Below, one piece after another: positions 54,086 through 63,163 of a stretch of DNA of 64,000 nucleotides. Source of the stretch: an uncultured Roseateles sp. (lineage in GTDB: Bacteria; Pseudomonadota; Gammaproteobacteria; Burkholderiales; Burkholderiaceae); NCBI GenBank assembly GCA_946886855.1, contig CAMPJJ010000013.1:11505-75504 (forward strand), read 5' to 3'. The notes under the pieces are model-generated. The model did no database searches. It was not told the origin of the DNA and worked only from the letters and a program-made list of their open reading frames with translations. Made by a program: the position numbers and the translations under genes. Numbering within the stretch: position 1 is the stretch's first letter; every line of letters begins with the position of its first letter.

Positions 54086-54708
54086 TCAGATTTCCGTCTG
54101 CTCCGAAATCTCAAGCGCGTCATCCACCTCGATGCCAAGGTAGCGGACCGTAGATTCCAGCTTGGAGTGCCCGAGCAGCAGCTGTACGGCGCGCAAGTTC
54201 TTCGTCCTCCGATAGATCAGCGTCGCCTTGGTCCTTCGCATCGAATGCGTTCCGTAGTCGGCGGGGTCCAGCCCGAGTTCTTCCACCCAGCGTTCCAGGA
54301 TCCGGGCGTACTGCCGTGTGCCCAGATGTGGCGAGCCGTGCATGCGGCTCGGGAACAAGAAGTCCTCGGATCTGAGTGCGGCTTGCTTGATCCAGCGCTG
54401 CACGGCGTCGCGGGTCACCGGCGTGATCTGAACTGAACGGGGCGCTGCGTTTTGTGCTGCATCACCACCGCCCGGCTAGCGACGGCGTCACCGTGGCAGA
54501 CATCTCGCACCTTAAGCGCGACGAGGTCACAGCCTCGAAGCTTGCTGTCGATGCCGAGGTTGAACAACGCGAGCTCGCGCACACGGTTCTCCATTTGTAG
54601 CCGGACGCGAAGTGCCCAGATGTCCTTGACCTTGAAGGGTGCCTTCTGACCGACGATCTTGCCCTTGTTCCACGGCTCGCGCGAGAGGATGCTGGCTGCT
54701 GATCCCAT
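54086..54708 (-). pseudogene. Tyrosine recombinase/integrase, broken by a one-base deletion
   Basis: Two overlapping frames form one integrase of about 205 residues. The N-terminal part (MGSAASILSREPWNKG ... MQHKTQRPVQF) runs from 54708; the C-terminal part (TRDAVQRWIKQAAL ... ) carries the HSMRRTKATLIYR box, LLGHSKLEST and the nucleophile Tyr in VRYLGIE. The junction at 54429-54431 lacks one base: restoring a G gives QF-EITPVTRDA and a single frame. Everything else is intact, so inactivation is recent. It was probably the mobilising enzyme of this island. Confidence 0.82.
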
Positions 54709-54929
54709 GATGGTCTCCCATCGAGTTGAGGGCCCAACAGCATGCGTCGTTGCGGCACTGACCGCGCTGGCCGCCGTCCGCCGTGCGAGGGTCAGCTTTC
54801 GGGCGCCTGGTTGACCTCACGCTGACGGCCATGAGCGGTTCCTCGCCGAGCGACCGCTTCCGTGCTTTCGGCGCCTTGCCATGCGCGTCGCTAAAGTATG
54901 ACGTCTGCATCATCTATGGAGTGACTCAC

Positions 54930-56174
54930 ATGAGGGATCGCGAGTACCTGTTCTCGAAGGTCAGCTGGCACGATGTAGAGAGGCACCAGATCCAGCAGAT
55001 GCAGAAGGCGGTTGCCGAGATGGACGGAAACCGCCTTCTTAATACGTCCGTTGAGGACCTTGTCAGCTACTTTGAGCAGAAGTTCCAGATCGCGATTCCA
55101 AGCCTGCTAACCGACGAGATCGTCGTTGATCAACGGGAGACGCAGATCGACGTAAGTCGTGATCACAGCAGAATGATCTTCGACCGCAGTCGACCGTTTC
55201 ACATCACCGGCACTGAGATTCAAGTCGAGATTCCGTTCAATGGCGAGGCTGAGGCTTTTAAGGTCCAACCAACTACGTACACGCTGAGCCCGCCGCGAGC
55301 GGAAGTTCGCGGAGGCGTACTCGTCCTTACGATCATCGGCGCCGACCTAGACGCAGATCGTGTCCGCGGCGACATTGACCGGACTATCAATGAGATCCAG
55401 AGCCATCTGGCGACCTTGCGTGTGAACGCTCAAGGACTGCACTCTCAGTTGCCGGGACAAGCCCGTTCAGCAATCGAAGCCCGCAGGCAAAAGCTGCTGA
55501 GTGATCGCAATCTTGTCGGAGGTCTTGGCTTCAAGATGAAGCCGCGAGACGGGACCCATCAGACGTACACGGCTCCAAACGTACGAAAGAAGATTGCCCC
55601 GTCTTTGCCTCCGGCGAGTTCGTCGCCGTATAAGCCAGAACCCACGCTCTCGAATACTGACTATGAGCACATCTTGGGCGTACTGCAGAACATGGTTCAC
55701 GTCATGGAGCGCAGCCCCTCGGCATTTGAGACCATGGACGAGGAATCGATTCGATCCCATTTTCTCGTTCAGTTGAACGGTCACTACGAGGGCCAGGCAA
55801 CCGGAGAGACTTTCAACTACGAAGGCAAGACGGACATCCTTGTTCGCTCCGAAGGCAAGAACATCTTCATTGGAGAATGTAAGTTCTGGTCTGGGCCTAA
55901 GATGCTTGCAGAGACAATCGATCAAGTGTTGAGCTATACCTCATGGCGCGACACCAAGGTCGCCGTTATCGTGTTTAATCGGAACAAGGCCTTCTCGCGC
56001 GTGCTTAGCGCAATCTCAGAGACAGTGAAATCCCACGAAAACTTCAAGCGAGAACTTTCCGGCTCTACAGAAACGGTATTTCGCTATTGCTTTGCACACA
56101 GGGACGATAGGAATCGAGAGCTGTTCCTAACTATCCTTGCCTTTGACGTGCCTCATGCTGCGGTGGCACATTGA
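54930..56174 (+). CDS. PD-(D/E)XK nuclease-like protein, candidate defence gene
   Basis: This 414-residue protein has an N-terminal domain of unknown type (1-200), a linker, and a C-terminal restriction-endonuclease-like fold (about 245-405). It contains GKTDIL with Asp302, then Glu316-Cys-Lys318 in FIGECKFW, and Gln332 in TIDQVLSY. The ATG at 54930 has a GGAG element and is preferred over upstream frame extension. Base composition is clearly lower in GC than the core genome. It stands alone between a broken integrase and an M48 peptidase. The fold assignment is good; the biological role is inferred. Confidence 0.68.
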   Translation: MRDREYLFSKVSWHDVERHQIQQMQKAVAEMDGNRLLNTSVEDLVSYFEQKFQIAIPSLLTDEIVVDQRETQIDVSRDHSRMIFDRSRPFHITGTEIQVEIPFNGEAEAFKVQPTTYTLSPPRAEVRGGVLVLTIIGADLDADRVRGDIDRTINEIQSHLATLRVNAQGLHSQLPGQARSAIEARRQKLLSDRNLVGGLGFKMKPRDGTHQTYTAPNVRKKIAPSLPPASSSPYKPEPTLSNTDYEHILGVLQNMVHVMERSPSAFETMDEESIRSHFLVQLNGHYEGQATGETFNYEGKTDILVRSEGKNIFIGECKFWSGPKMLAETIDQVLSYTSWRDTKVAVIVFNRNKAFSRVLSAISETVKSHENFKRELSGSTETVFRYCFAHRDDRNRELFLTILAFDVPHAAVAH

Positions 56175-56894
56175 CGCCCACCCCTCGTTCAACCCCCCGC
56201 CTCGACGGCAAGCCTTGTAAGACGCCCCGGCGCCGGCTGTTCTATCGTCGCTCACACGAGGTGAAGTATTTCCCTCCGCCCGGGGCTGAACATCCGGTTG
56301 CCCTCCTCGGCTCGTGCGCGACTACATGGCTGCCCGGCGCCTAACCGCTCGCATCGAATGTTGAGCGTCTGCTTTCCGGCAGTCCCCTAAAGGCGCATCA
56401 AACGACCGCAACGGGTCGATAGCACCAGCTCGACACGTTCGGCAGCGGACGTTCACTGCGGGCCGATGTGGTCTGCGGCGGCCCGACGACGTGGACGGCT
56501 GCTCCAGCTTCGAGAGCGGTCATCGCCGATGGCGTGTCGACCGATGAACCGATGACGGCTTCAGCTTCCCGAGGGTGAGCCCAGCTCGATGACGCGGATG
56601 TCGGCACCCGCTGCAAAGCCGACGGCCGCTCCAGGCTGGCTGCTGGCAGCCAAATTTCGTCACGCAGTGCTTGATAACTGCGGCATCGGTCATTGAACGG
56701 TTCGCCGGCTGAACGGTCGATGGCCCCCAGGACCGGCCAGCTGCCCACGCCCACGCTTGGGGCGACCATGAACCAGAGCAGCGGCCGGGTCAGCGACAGA
56801 TTTCAAGAGCTAAGAACTGGAGGTCCCGACCCAAAGCCCGCGTCGGGCGTCGGCCAATGGATACGCAGACCGGCCCGGCGCTGCGGCCAATGCC
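56175..56894. other. Gene-free degenerate stretch
   Basis: About 720 bases without a credible gene. Contains gagcgtctgctttccggcag (56363-56382) and, on the minus strand, gaacgtccgctgccgaacg (56455-56437), relatives of the motif at 53937. An open minus frame at 56398-56769 has no coding features. Confidence 0.5.
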
Positions 56895-58256
56895 TCAGGG
56901 CGTCCCCATCGCCTCCCTCCAGCGCATCGCATCGTGAATCCGATGGCGGGCGCTCGGATGGTGGAAGAAAACCACCTCCTCAAGGCGCCCCGGATCGGGT
57001 TTGCGGTAGTCCGAAAGCTTCAGCATCACCTCGGCAAAGCCGTGTGGATCGCGGGCGAGATGCAGGCCAAAGCGGTCGGCCTCGATCTCCTGGATGCGGA
57101 TGATGCTATTGAACACTGGTGTGGCCACCAGCATGAACACTGAGAACACGGCGGTCAGCAGTGGCAAGCTGGCCACGTCGGCTACGTCCTGCGTGCCCCA
57201 GCGGTGCCCAGAGCGCGCAAACAGCCGGCGCATGGCCCAGTTGCAGAAAAGCAATCCGAACAGGATCAGCAGACCGAACTGCATCAGCATCTTAGGCGCG
57301 TGGTTGAGCACGTAGTGGCCCAGCTCATGGGCCATCACGGCACGGATCTCCGGCAGCGACGTGCGATTGAGCAGGTTGTCGTTGAGTCGCACCGCCGCCG
57401 TACCGCCCAGACCGCTCACATTCGCGCTGACACGTTGGGTCTGGCGGGAGGCGTCGAAGACGTAGACCTCATCAGCCGGCACGCCGTTGGACTGCGCCAT
57501 CTTGAGCACGGCGTCCCGCACCGGACCGTGCGCCAGCGGCTTGTAGGTGTTGAACAGCGGATCGATCAGGATCGGAGTGACGAGCAGCAACAACGCCAGC
57601 AATGCGGAGCAGGCAGCTGCGCCCCAGAGCCACCAGCGCTCGCCGGCTCGGCGGAACACGGCATAGAGCAGCGCCACCGCCACCGCCGTGCCGATAACCT
57701 CGACGCCCAGGGTCAGGATCCACTCGCCCCACCACTCAACGGTGGTCTGCGTGGACATGCCATAGCTGTGTTCACGCCAGTACCCACGGTAAAAGCTCAG
57801 TGGCAGCAGCAGCAGCCCGCTGGCCAAGCCATAGACGCCCCCGTACAGGCCGTCGCGCAGCAGGGCATGGCGACCGACGCGCTGCGCCCAATCGCGCACG
57901 CGGGCCGAGCGGCCGCCGTGCAGCATCAGGGCGGTGATGGCGAGGGCAAGCAGGAACTCCCAAAGCTGCAGCCAGTAGCCACCCTCTTCGTATTCGTTGG
58001 AGCGCATCACCGCTTCCTTGGGGAGGCGCTTGAGGTAGGCCTGCGTGGCCAGCTCGGCATCGCGCGGCAGCGCCGAGTACCAGGCATCGTCGACCGGTGC
58101 GATGTCCAGCGGCGCGCGCACGCCGTCTTCGCCGGCTTGGATGTGTGCTCTATCAAACTCCGCCGCGCGCACGGGCGCGCCGAGCTGCAGACAGCACAGA
58201 AGCAGTACGAGACCAATGCGGCGCGTCAGCGCCGGCAGAAGAGTTGGAGCGTTCAT
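56895..58256 (-). CDS. M48-family membrane metallopeptidase (Ste24/HtpX-like)
   Basis: This 453-residue zinc peptidase has a signal peptide or first membrane segment (about 10-30), several further membrane segments (100-112, 135-158, 178-200, 210-232, 325-340, 365-385), HELGH at 310-314 and the third-ligand motif EADRFG at 391-396. The layout matches CAAX-protease-like M48A enzymes of bacteria, which degrade membrane or misfolded proteins. The ATG at 58256 begins MNAPTLLPAL. It is flanked on both sides by gene-free DNA, so it may be part of the island. Confidence 0.87.
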   Translation of the reverse strand: MNAPTLLPALTRRIGLVLLLCCLQLGAPVRAAEFDRAHIQAGEDGVRAPLDIAPVDDAWYSALPRDAELATQAYLKRLPKEAVMRSNEYEEGGYWLQLWEFLLALAITALMLHGGRSARVRDWAQRVGRHALLRDGLYGGVYGLASGLLLLPLSFYRGYWREHSYGMSTQTTVEWWGEWILTLGVEVIGTAVAVALLYAVFRRAGERWWLWGAAACSALLALLLLVTPILIDPLFNTYKPLAHGPVRDAVLKMAQSNGVPADEVYVFDASRQTQRVSANVSGLGGTAAVRLNDNLLNRTSLPEIRAVMAHELGHYVLNHAPKMLMQFGLLILFGLLFCNWAMRRLFARSGHRWGTQDVADVASLPLLTAVFSVFMLVATPVFNSIIRIQEIEADRFGLHLARDPHGFAEVMLKLSDYRKPDPGRLEEVVFFHHPSARHRIHDAMRWREAMGTP

Positions 58257-58812
58257 GGGTGGCGTTCCGCGGCAAAGCGCTGAGTCTCCTGAACACACAC
58301 CGCGGCGACGCGCGGCATGCGACGAAGCGGCCAACGGCCGGGACCAACTGCCCAAGCGAGGGCGCTGTCCGAATGAAGTTCGTGTCCCTTCCACCCCAAT
58401 CGCCGCCGGCGGGCTTTGGCCAGCCCTTCCGGTCGAACGCCGCAAGTCCGGTAGATGTCGGCGCCCTGGCTGGCCTTGTCACCGGCTGCTCCCGGCACAG
58501 TCAAGACCGCTGGCTCTCGTAATTGCTCGCCCCAAACCGGCGGAGTAGGACATGCCTCTGAGCGACTGCACTTAGCCGAGCCGCGCGAGCAACACGGTGG
58601 CGGGGAAATGTTTCCGCCCCTTCTTCATTCGGACGTCATCTCGCTAGGATTTCGATTGCTTGCGTCGACGTCCGCTGCAGGCTGAGAGCGGTCCTTTGGC
58701 AACCTGTTCGTCGGCATGAATGGCGCTGACCAGTGTCGGGGCGGCTACCTCCGATGGATTACTCCCTCGCTAGACTGCGAAGGAAGCCACCCGGCGCATC
58801 TCCTCCGAAACC
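58257..58812. other. Gene-free degenerate stretch
   Basis: About 556 bases without a credible gene. Includes gacgtccgctgcagg at 58667-58681, another copy of the island's short motif. It presumably holds promoters for the M48 gene (minus) and the SMI1/KNR4 gene (plus). Confidence 0.45.
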
Positions 58813-59262
58813 ATGTATATCGAGTCTGCAAGGCGCCTAGTCTCCGAACATCTGAAGGAATCAGGTCGGTTGCCACTTGGTGCCACGTCCTCAGAGATTG
58901 ACGCCCTTGAGCACAAGCTGAACCTACGGTTCCCGCAGGCCTACCGAGAGTTCCTCGGCTGGATGGGGCGAGATAGCAAGGGGCCCCTCCAAGGGTCTGC
59001 ATGGTTCATCGACTGTCTGCTCGCAAATCGAGAGACCCTACGTGTGCTTCTTGAGGAGGTCGGCAGCAACTATGTTTTGAAGGAGACCGACGTAGTCTTC
59101 TTCGCCCATCAAGGCTACATGGCTGCGTGGTTCGATGCCGCGACTCATGCGCCTGACCCTAGTTGCTGGTTTATCGACGATGGACTTGTCGAGCCAAGAC
59201 CTGCGGGCGCGTTTTCTCAGGTATTGCTCGATGACTTGAAGGGGCTCACCTCTGGCATGTGA
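58813..59262 (+). CDS. SMI1/KNR4 (SUKH) family protein, orphan immunity-like
   Basis: This 149-residue SUKH-fold protein has the family opening ATSSEIDALEHKLNLRFPQAYREFLGWMG-like region (kept short here: LRFPQAYREFL at about 38-48) and a WFID segment. SUKH proteins are commonly immunity proteins against contact-dependent toxins. No toxin gene is next to it, so it is an orphan. Composition is AT-richer than the core. No clear Shine-Dalgarno element; the start was set by family length. Confidence 0.75.
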   Translation: MYIESARRLVSEHLKESGRLPLGATSSEIDALEHKLNLRFPQAYREFLGWMGRDSKGPLQGSAWFIDCLLANRETLRVLLEEVGSNYVLKETDVVFFAHQGYMAAWFDAATHAPDPSCWFIDDGLVEPRPAGAFSQVLLDDLKGLTSGM

Positions 59263-59537
59263 CCAAAGCGGCGCGACCGTGCATCGCTAAGGTCCGCTTC
59301 CGCTGCAAAGGAGTCCTTCGCGGAGCCGTGATCACGCTGGCGAGCCTGAGGTCCAACCGCGGGAAACGCGCACGCACCGTCTGCAAATCCAAATCCGCGC
59401 CCTCCTCCCATCCGCTCATCCGCCGCCCATGCGTCTCACGCCGCTGCGCTGCGGCTTCGTCTCCTGGTGCTCGGAAGGCGGGGCGTCGATGACGACACTC
59501 CATCCATCGACACAGCCCACCGATCCAGGAGAACGAC

Positions 59538-59786
59538 ATGACCCACCGCTTCAACATCGAATCCGCCACCAGCCGCAGCATCAAGGCGGTCGCTTTTGGG
59601 GCGGTCGCTGCGGTGGTGATGGGCCTGGGCATCGCGCACGCAGAAGGCCAGCGCGAAGCGCGCGCTCAAATCGTCGCTCTGGATCCGGTGGTGATCACCG
59701 TGAAGCGCCAGCAACTGCCGACGGTCTACGTCACCGGCCGCCGCGACAACTCGGCCGATGGCGCCCAAGTCGCCTCGGCGCTGTGA
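59538..59786 (+). CDS. Small exported protein, unknown function
   Basis: This 82-residue protein has a Sec-type signal (AVAFGAVAAVVMGLG, cleavage near AHA at residue 36) and a mature part of about 47 residues with VVITVKRQQLPTVYVTGRR. AGGAG lies eight bases before the ATG. It is followed by an intrinsic terminator, so it forms a single-gene unit. No family was recognised. Confidence 0.65.
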   Translation: MTHRFNIESATSRSIKAVAFGAVAAVVMGLGIAHAEGQREARAQIVALDPVVITVKRQQLPTVYVTGRRDNSADGAQVASAL

Positions 59787-59853
59787 ATCCCGAAGGTTGC
59801 GCGGCATCGATGGGGACATCCATCGGCTGAAGCCCAAGGATCATTCCCCCAGC

Positions 59854-59888
59854 AGAACGCCCGGCTCGCACCGGGCGTTCTGCTTTTC
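59854..59888 (+). terminator. Intrinsic terminator of the small exported protein
   Basis: An 11-bp perfect stem agaacgcccgg/ccgggcgttct with a six-base loop is followed by TGCTTTTC. It lies 68 bases after the stop. The rest of 59787-60096 holds no gene I can support. Confidence 0.85.
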
Positions 59889-60096
59889 AGGTCGGTTTCC
59901 GCCCCCGCTCCAAAGCGTCCCTCCGCCCCGACCGCGGGCAGGCCAGATGAGCGACGAGTTCTCCTTCGCAGCCCCAGTCCATACAACGCTGCGTTCCCAT
60001 GGCCAACAATCGGATCCTGCACGCACCCGCTCATCCGTTGTCCATGGTTCTCGACGCTCCCGCCGATGACGACGATCCTCATGGGATCCGGCGCGC

Positions 60097-60576
60097 TCAT
60101 TCGAGGTTGGCCTTGTCAAGCCCGAAGGCCGCGTCAAACGCGCCGGGCACGGTCTTGAAGGCCACGTTGGCACGGTTCCACGCATTGATCGACATCACGA
60201 TGAAGGTCAGGTCCGAGACCTCTTTCTCCGAGAGTTGCGCACGCACCCGCTCGAACAGCTCGTCGGGCACGCCATGCTCGGGCAGCTTCGTCAGCACCTC
60301 GGTCCACGCGAGCGCCGCGCGCTCGCGCGGCGCGAACAGCGGCGACTCCCGCCAGATGGCCAGGTGATGCAGGCGCAGCGCACGCTCGCCGTGGATCGTC
60401 GCCTGCTTGACGTGCATGTCAACGCACAGGCCGCAGGCGTTGAGCTGCGACGCGCGGATCTCGACGAGGTGGCGCAGACCTTGCTCGATCGAACTGCCGT
60501 TCAGCGAGGTGCTGAAGGCGGCGAATTTCTTGAAGTATTCCGACGACTGTTCGGCATAGTTGAGGCGTTGGGTCAT
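60097..60576 (-). CDS. Carboxymuconolactone decarboxylase family protein (AhpD-like)
   Basis: This 159-residue protein has the AhpD-type redox motif Cys48-Gly-Leu-Cys51 with His55 (ACGLCVDMH), so a peroxidase or disulfide-reductase activity is likelier than decarboxylation. It is the classic target of ECF41 sigma factors, and the sigma gene lies just upstream on the same strand. Its own promoter carries the ECF41-type signature at 60648-60622, 45 bases before the ATG at 60576. Confidence 0.9.
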   Translation of the reverse strand: MTQRLNYAEQSSEYFKKFAAFSTSLNGSSIEQGLRHLVEIRASQLNACGLCVDMHVKQATIHGERALRLHHLAIWRESPLFAPRERAALAWTEVLTKLPEHGVPDELFERVRAQLSEKEVSDLTFIVMSINAWNRANVAFKTVPGAFDAAFGLDKANLE

Positions 60577-60621
60577 GGTGGCGGATCGCTTTCGATCAGG
60601 GTTGAGGACACACCCCCTGAA

Positions 60622-60648
60622 GACGTGCGAGCCGCCGCGCTTGTGACG
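60622..60648 (-). promoter_or_regulatory. ECF41-type promoter of the CMD gene
   Basis: On the minus strand CGTCACA (60648-60642), 16 bases, CGTC (60625-60622). The published ECF41 target is TGTCACA plus CGTC, so one -35 base differs. The sigma gene upstream has a promoter of identical form and spacing. Confidence 0.7.
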
Positions 60649-60655
60649 AGCCGGT

Positions 60656-61537
60656 TCAGGACGGCGCGCGAGCCGCCGCGATGCGCACCAGCTTGTCCGG
60701 GTTGCGCTGCACGTGGATGCGCACGATCCGTTCGCCGTCGGTCTCGTAGGCCTGTGCTGACTCGAGCACACCGTCGATGAAGCGCAACACGCCCCATTGG
60801 CCGTTGATGACCGCGAGCTCGATCCCAACCAGGGCCTTGAACCGCAGCGACGTCGCAAAGAACAGCTGCGCAATGCGCTGTCCTCCGCGTAGCGGTTTGC
60901 CGAAGCTCGGCACCTTGCCGCCGCCGTCGCCAATCAACTCGGCCTCCTCGGCCAGCATGGACTTGAGCGCCTTGAAGTCTCCCTGCGACAGCGCTTCGGC
61001 GAACTGGCGCATGACGCGCAGGTGCGCTTCGGGAGCCACGGTGTAGCGCGGTCGTGCGTCGCGCAGCTGTGCTTTCGCGCGGCTCACCAACTGACGGCAC
61101 GCCGCCTCGCTCTTGCCGATCGTCTGCGCCAGCTCGGCATAGTCGGCATCGAAGATCTCGCGCATCAGGAAGGCCGCACGCGCCTCCGGCGACAGCCGTT
61201 CCAACAGCGTCAGGAACGCCATCGACAGATCGTCGGCATGTTCAAGGACCTGTTCGGGCGAACGCGGCGAGTCAGCCAGTTGCGGTTCGGGCAGCCAGAA
61301 GCCGACGTAATGCTCGCGCCGCACCTTGGCCGCACGCAGCCTGTCGATCGCGATTCGCGTGGCGATGGCGACCAGCCATGCCTCGGTATTGGTGATCGCC
61401 GCCTGATCGGCGTCGTGCCAGCGCAGCCATGCGTCCTGGACGACCTCTTCGGCCTCGGCGGTGGAGCCCAGCATGCGGTAGGCGATGCCTTGCAGGCGCG
61501 GGCGCAGGCGATCAAAGATTCCGGTGGCATCTTCCAT
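60656..61537 (-). CDS. sigJ: ECF41 / SigJ-type RNA polymerase sigma factor
   Basis: This 293-residue sigma factor has region 2 (RMLGSTAEAEEVVQDAWLRW, about 22-41), region 4 (LSPEARAAFLMREIFDADY) and an extra SnoaL-like C-terminal domain (about 180-290), the ECF41 layout in which the C-terminal domain, not an anti-sigma factor, controls activity. The ATG at 61537 starts MEDATGIFDRL. A promoter identical in form to that of the target gene lies 84 bases upstream, implying autoregulation. The signal is unknown. Confidence 0.92.
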   Translation of the reverse strand: MEDATGIFDRLRPRLQGIAYRMLGSTAEAEEVVQDAWLRWHDADQAAITNTEAWLVAIATRIAIDRLRAAKVRREHYVGFWLPEPQLADSPRSPEQVLEHADDLSMAFLTLLERLSPEARAAFLMREIFDADYAELAQTIGKSEAACRQLVSRAKAQLRDARPRYTVAPEAHLRVMRQFAEALSQGDFKALKSMLAEEAELIGDGGGKVPSFGKPLRGGQRIAQLFFATSLRFKALVGIELAVINGQWGVLRFIDGVLESAQAYETDGERIVRIHVQRNPDKLVRIAAARAPS

Positions 61538-61620
61538 GCGGTGTCCATGGCGATAGGGTGAACCTGGTGGGAGGCGGCGGGGCCGGGAGCGACACGACAG
61601 GTTCCGGTGTCTGCCCACCA

Positions 61621-61647
61621 GACGTTCGACGGCAGGCGTTTGTGACG
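61621..61647 (-). promoter_or_regulatory. ECF41-type promoter of the sigma factor gene itself
   Basis: On the minus strand CGTCACA (61647-61641), 16 bases, CGTC (61624-61621): the same hexanucleotide core, tetranucleotide and spacing as upstream of the CMD gene, with no similarity in the spacers. This points to autoactivation. Confidence 0.7.
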
Positions 61648-61755
61648 CGGCCAGCGCACTATTCGAACTCAACGCCGGCCTTGCCCAGGCCAGTTCGCTG
61701 GATGTGGCTTGTGGATCGATTGAAGACGGTCGTGCGCCCGCGTAGCAGTGGGGCA

Positions 61756-63153
61756 TCAGCCCTGCGGATGCTCTCTCGGCACGCTCAAGCGCACCCGCAA
61801 GCCCTGCCCCGTGGTCGCGTCGAGCAGCTCCAGCTTCCCGCGGTGCCGCTGAGCGATGTCCAGCGCGATCGCCAGGCCCAGGCCGCTGCCCGTGCCCTTG
61901 GACTCGCTGCCGCGCTCGAAGCGGCGCAGCGCGCGCTCGCGGTCCTGCGGCGGGATGCCGGGGCCGTTGTCCTCGACCTCCATGCGGGACCACTCGCCGT
62001 CGCTGCCGGTGCGCACCGTGATGCGCGGAGTCGGCCCGGCGTAGTTCAGGCTGTTGTGCAGCACGTTGGACAGCAGCTCCCGCAACAGGAAGCTCTGCCC
62101 CAGCACCGGCGCGCTCTCCAGCTCGAACTCGATGTCCGCGCCGGCCTGCAGCGCACGCGGCACCCAGTCCTCCGCCACCTGCGCGGCGATGTCGCGCAGG
62201 TTCACCGGCTGCTCGCGGCCGCCGGGCTCGGCCTCGGCTCGCGCGATCGACAGCATCTGCGTCGCCAGCCGCGCGCTGCGGTCCACCGACCCCTGCAGCC
62301 GCTTGAGCACCGGCTCCATCTGCGGATCGTGCGGCTCCAGCAGGGCCAGGTCGATCTCGGTGCGCAGCGAGGTCAGCGGCGTGCGCAGCTGGTGCGCCGC
62401 GTTCGCCAGGAAGTCCTGCTGCGCCGACGACGCCCGCCGCAGCCTTTCGAACAGCCGGTTGAAGGCCGCGATCAAGGGCCGCAACTCGGCGGGCACGTCG
62501 GGCTGCAGCGGCTCCAGACGCGACAGGTCGCGCTGCTCGAGTTCCTCGCTCAGCTGCGCCAGCGGTCGCAGGCCGCGGTAGGTGGCCCACCAGCCGGCGC
62601 CGGCCAGCAGCACGGCCATGCCGCCGATCAGCAGGCCGACGACCACCAGCAGCTGCTGCTGCAGCGCATCGCGCTTGTTCAGCGTTTCGGCGACCAGGAT
62701 CTGGCAGACGCGTCCGTTGCTGCAGGTGGCGCCGAGCGCTGCCGCCCGCAGCGATTCGCCGTCCAGCGTCGCCAGCGTGAAGAACCATTCGTTGGGCTTG
62801 CGCTTGGGCAGCTTCAGTCGCGCCAGCTGCACGTCGCCCAGCACGACCTCGCCCGAGGGATCGAGCACCAGGTAGTACACCCGATCGGTGCGGTCGAAAC
62901 GCAGCGCCCGGTCGGTCGGCCCCGACACGTCGACGACGACCTGCCCGTCGCGCTCGCGCAGCAGGCTGGCCACCGCCAGCGCCGTGTCGCCCAGCGCCTG
63001 GTCCAGCCAGGAGATCGCCGTGTCGTGCATGACCCGGTACAGCATGAAGCCGGCCGCAGGCACCGCGACCAGCACCGGGAACATCAGCCAGATCAGCAGC
63101 CGCTGCTTGAGGCTGAAGGTCCGGCCGCCGCCGGGCTGGGACGACTCGGTCAT
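61756..63153 (-). CDS. Sensor histidine kinase (TctE/QseC-like)
   Basis: This 465-residue membrane kinase has two transmembrane segments (about residues 15-35 and 170-190), a periplasmic sensor domain between them, a HAMP-like linker, the phospho-His in NAAHQLRTPLTSL, and a HATPase domain (VLHNSLNYAG, VEDNGPGIP, GSGLGLAI). It pairs with the response regulator 10 bases upstream. TctE-like kinases sense tricarboxylates or similar ligands; the ligand here is unknown because no transport genes are in view. Confidence 0.9.
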   Translation of the reverse strand: MTESSQPGGGRTFSLKQRLLIWLMFPVLVAVPAAGFMLYRVMHDTAISWLDQALGDTALAVASLLRERDGQVVVDVSGPTDRALRFDRTDRVYYLVLDPSGEVVLGDVQLARLKLPKRKPNEWFFTLATLDGESLRAAALGATCSNGRVCQILVAETLNKRDALQQQLLVVVGLLIGGMAVLLAGAGWWATYRGLRPLAQLSEELEQRDLSRLEPLQPDVPAELRPLIAAFNRLFERLRRASSAQQDFLANAAHQLRTPLTSLRTEIDLALLEPHDPQMEPVLKRLQGSVDRSARLATQMLSIARAEAEPGGREQPVNLRDIAAQVAEDWVPRALQAGADIEFELESAPVLGQSFLLRELLSNVLHNSLNYAGPTPRITVRTGSDGEWSRMEVEDNGPGIPPQDRERALRRFERGSESKGTGSGLGLAIALDIAQRHRGKLELLDATTGQGLRVRLSVPREHPQG

Positions 63154-63163
63154 GCCGCGGGGG

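Noticed and set aside
56398..56769. 123-codon minus-strand open frame
   Set aside because: Composition is not protein-like, it has no Shine-Dalgarno element, and it overlaps the dispersed motif.
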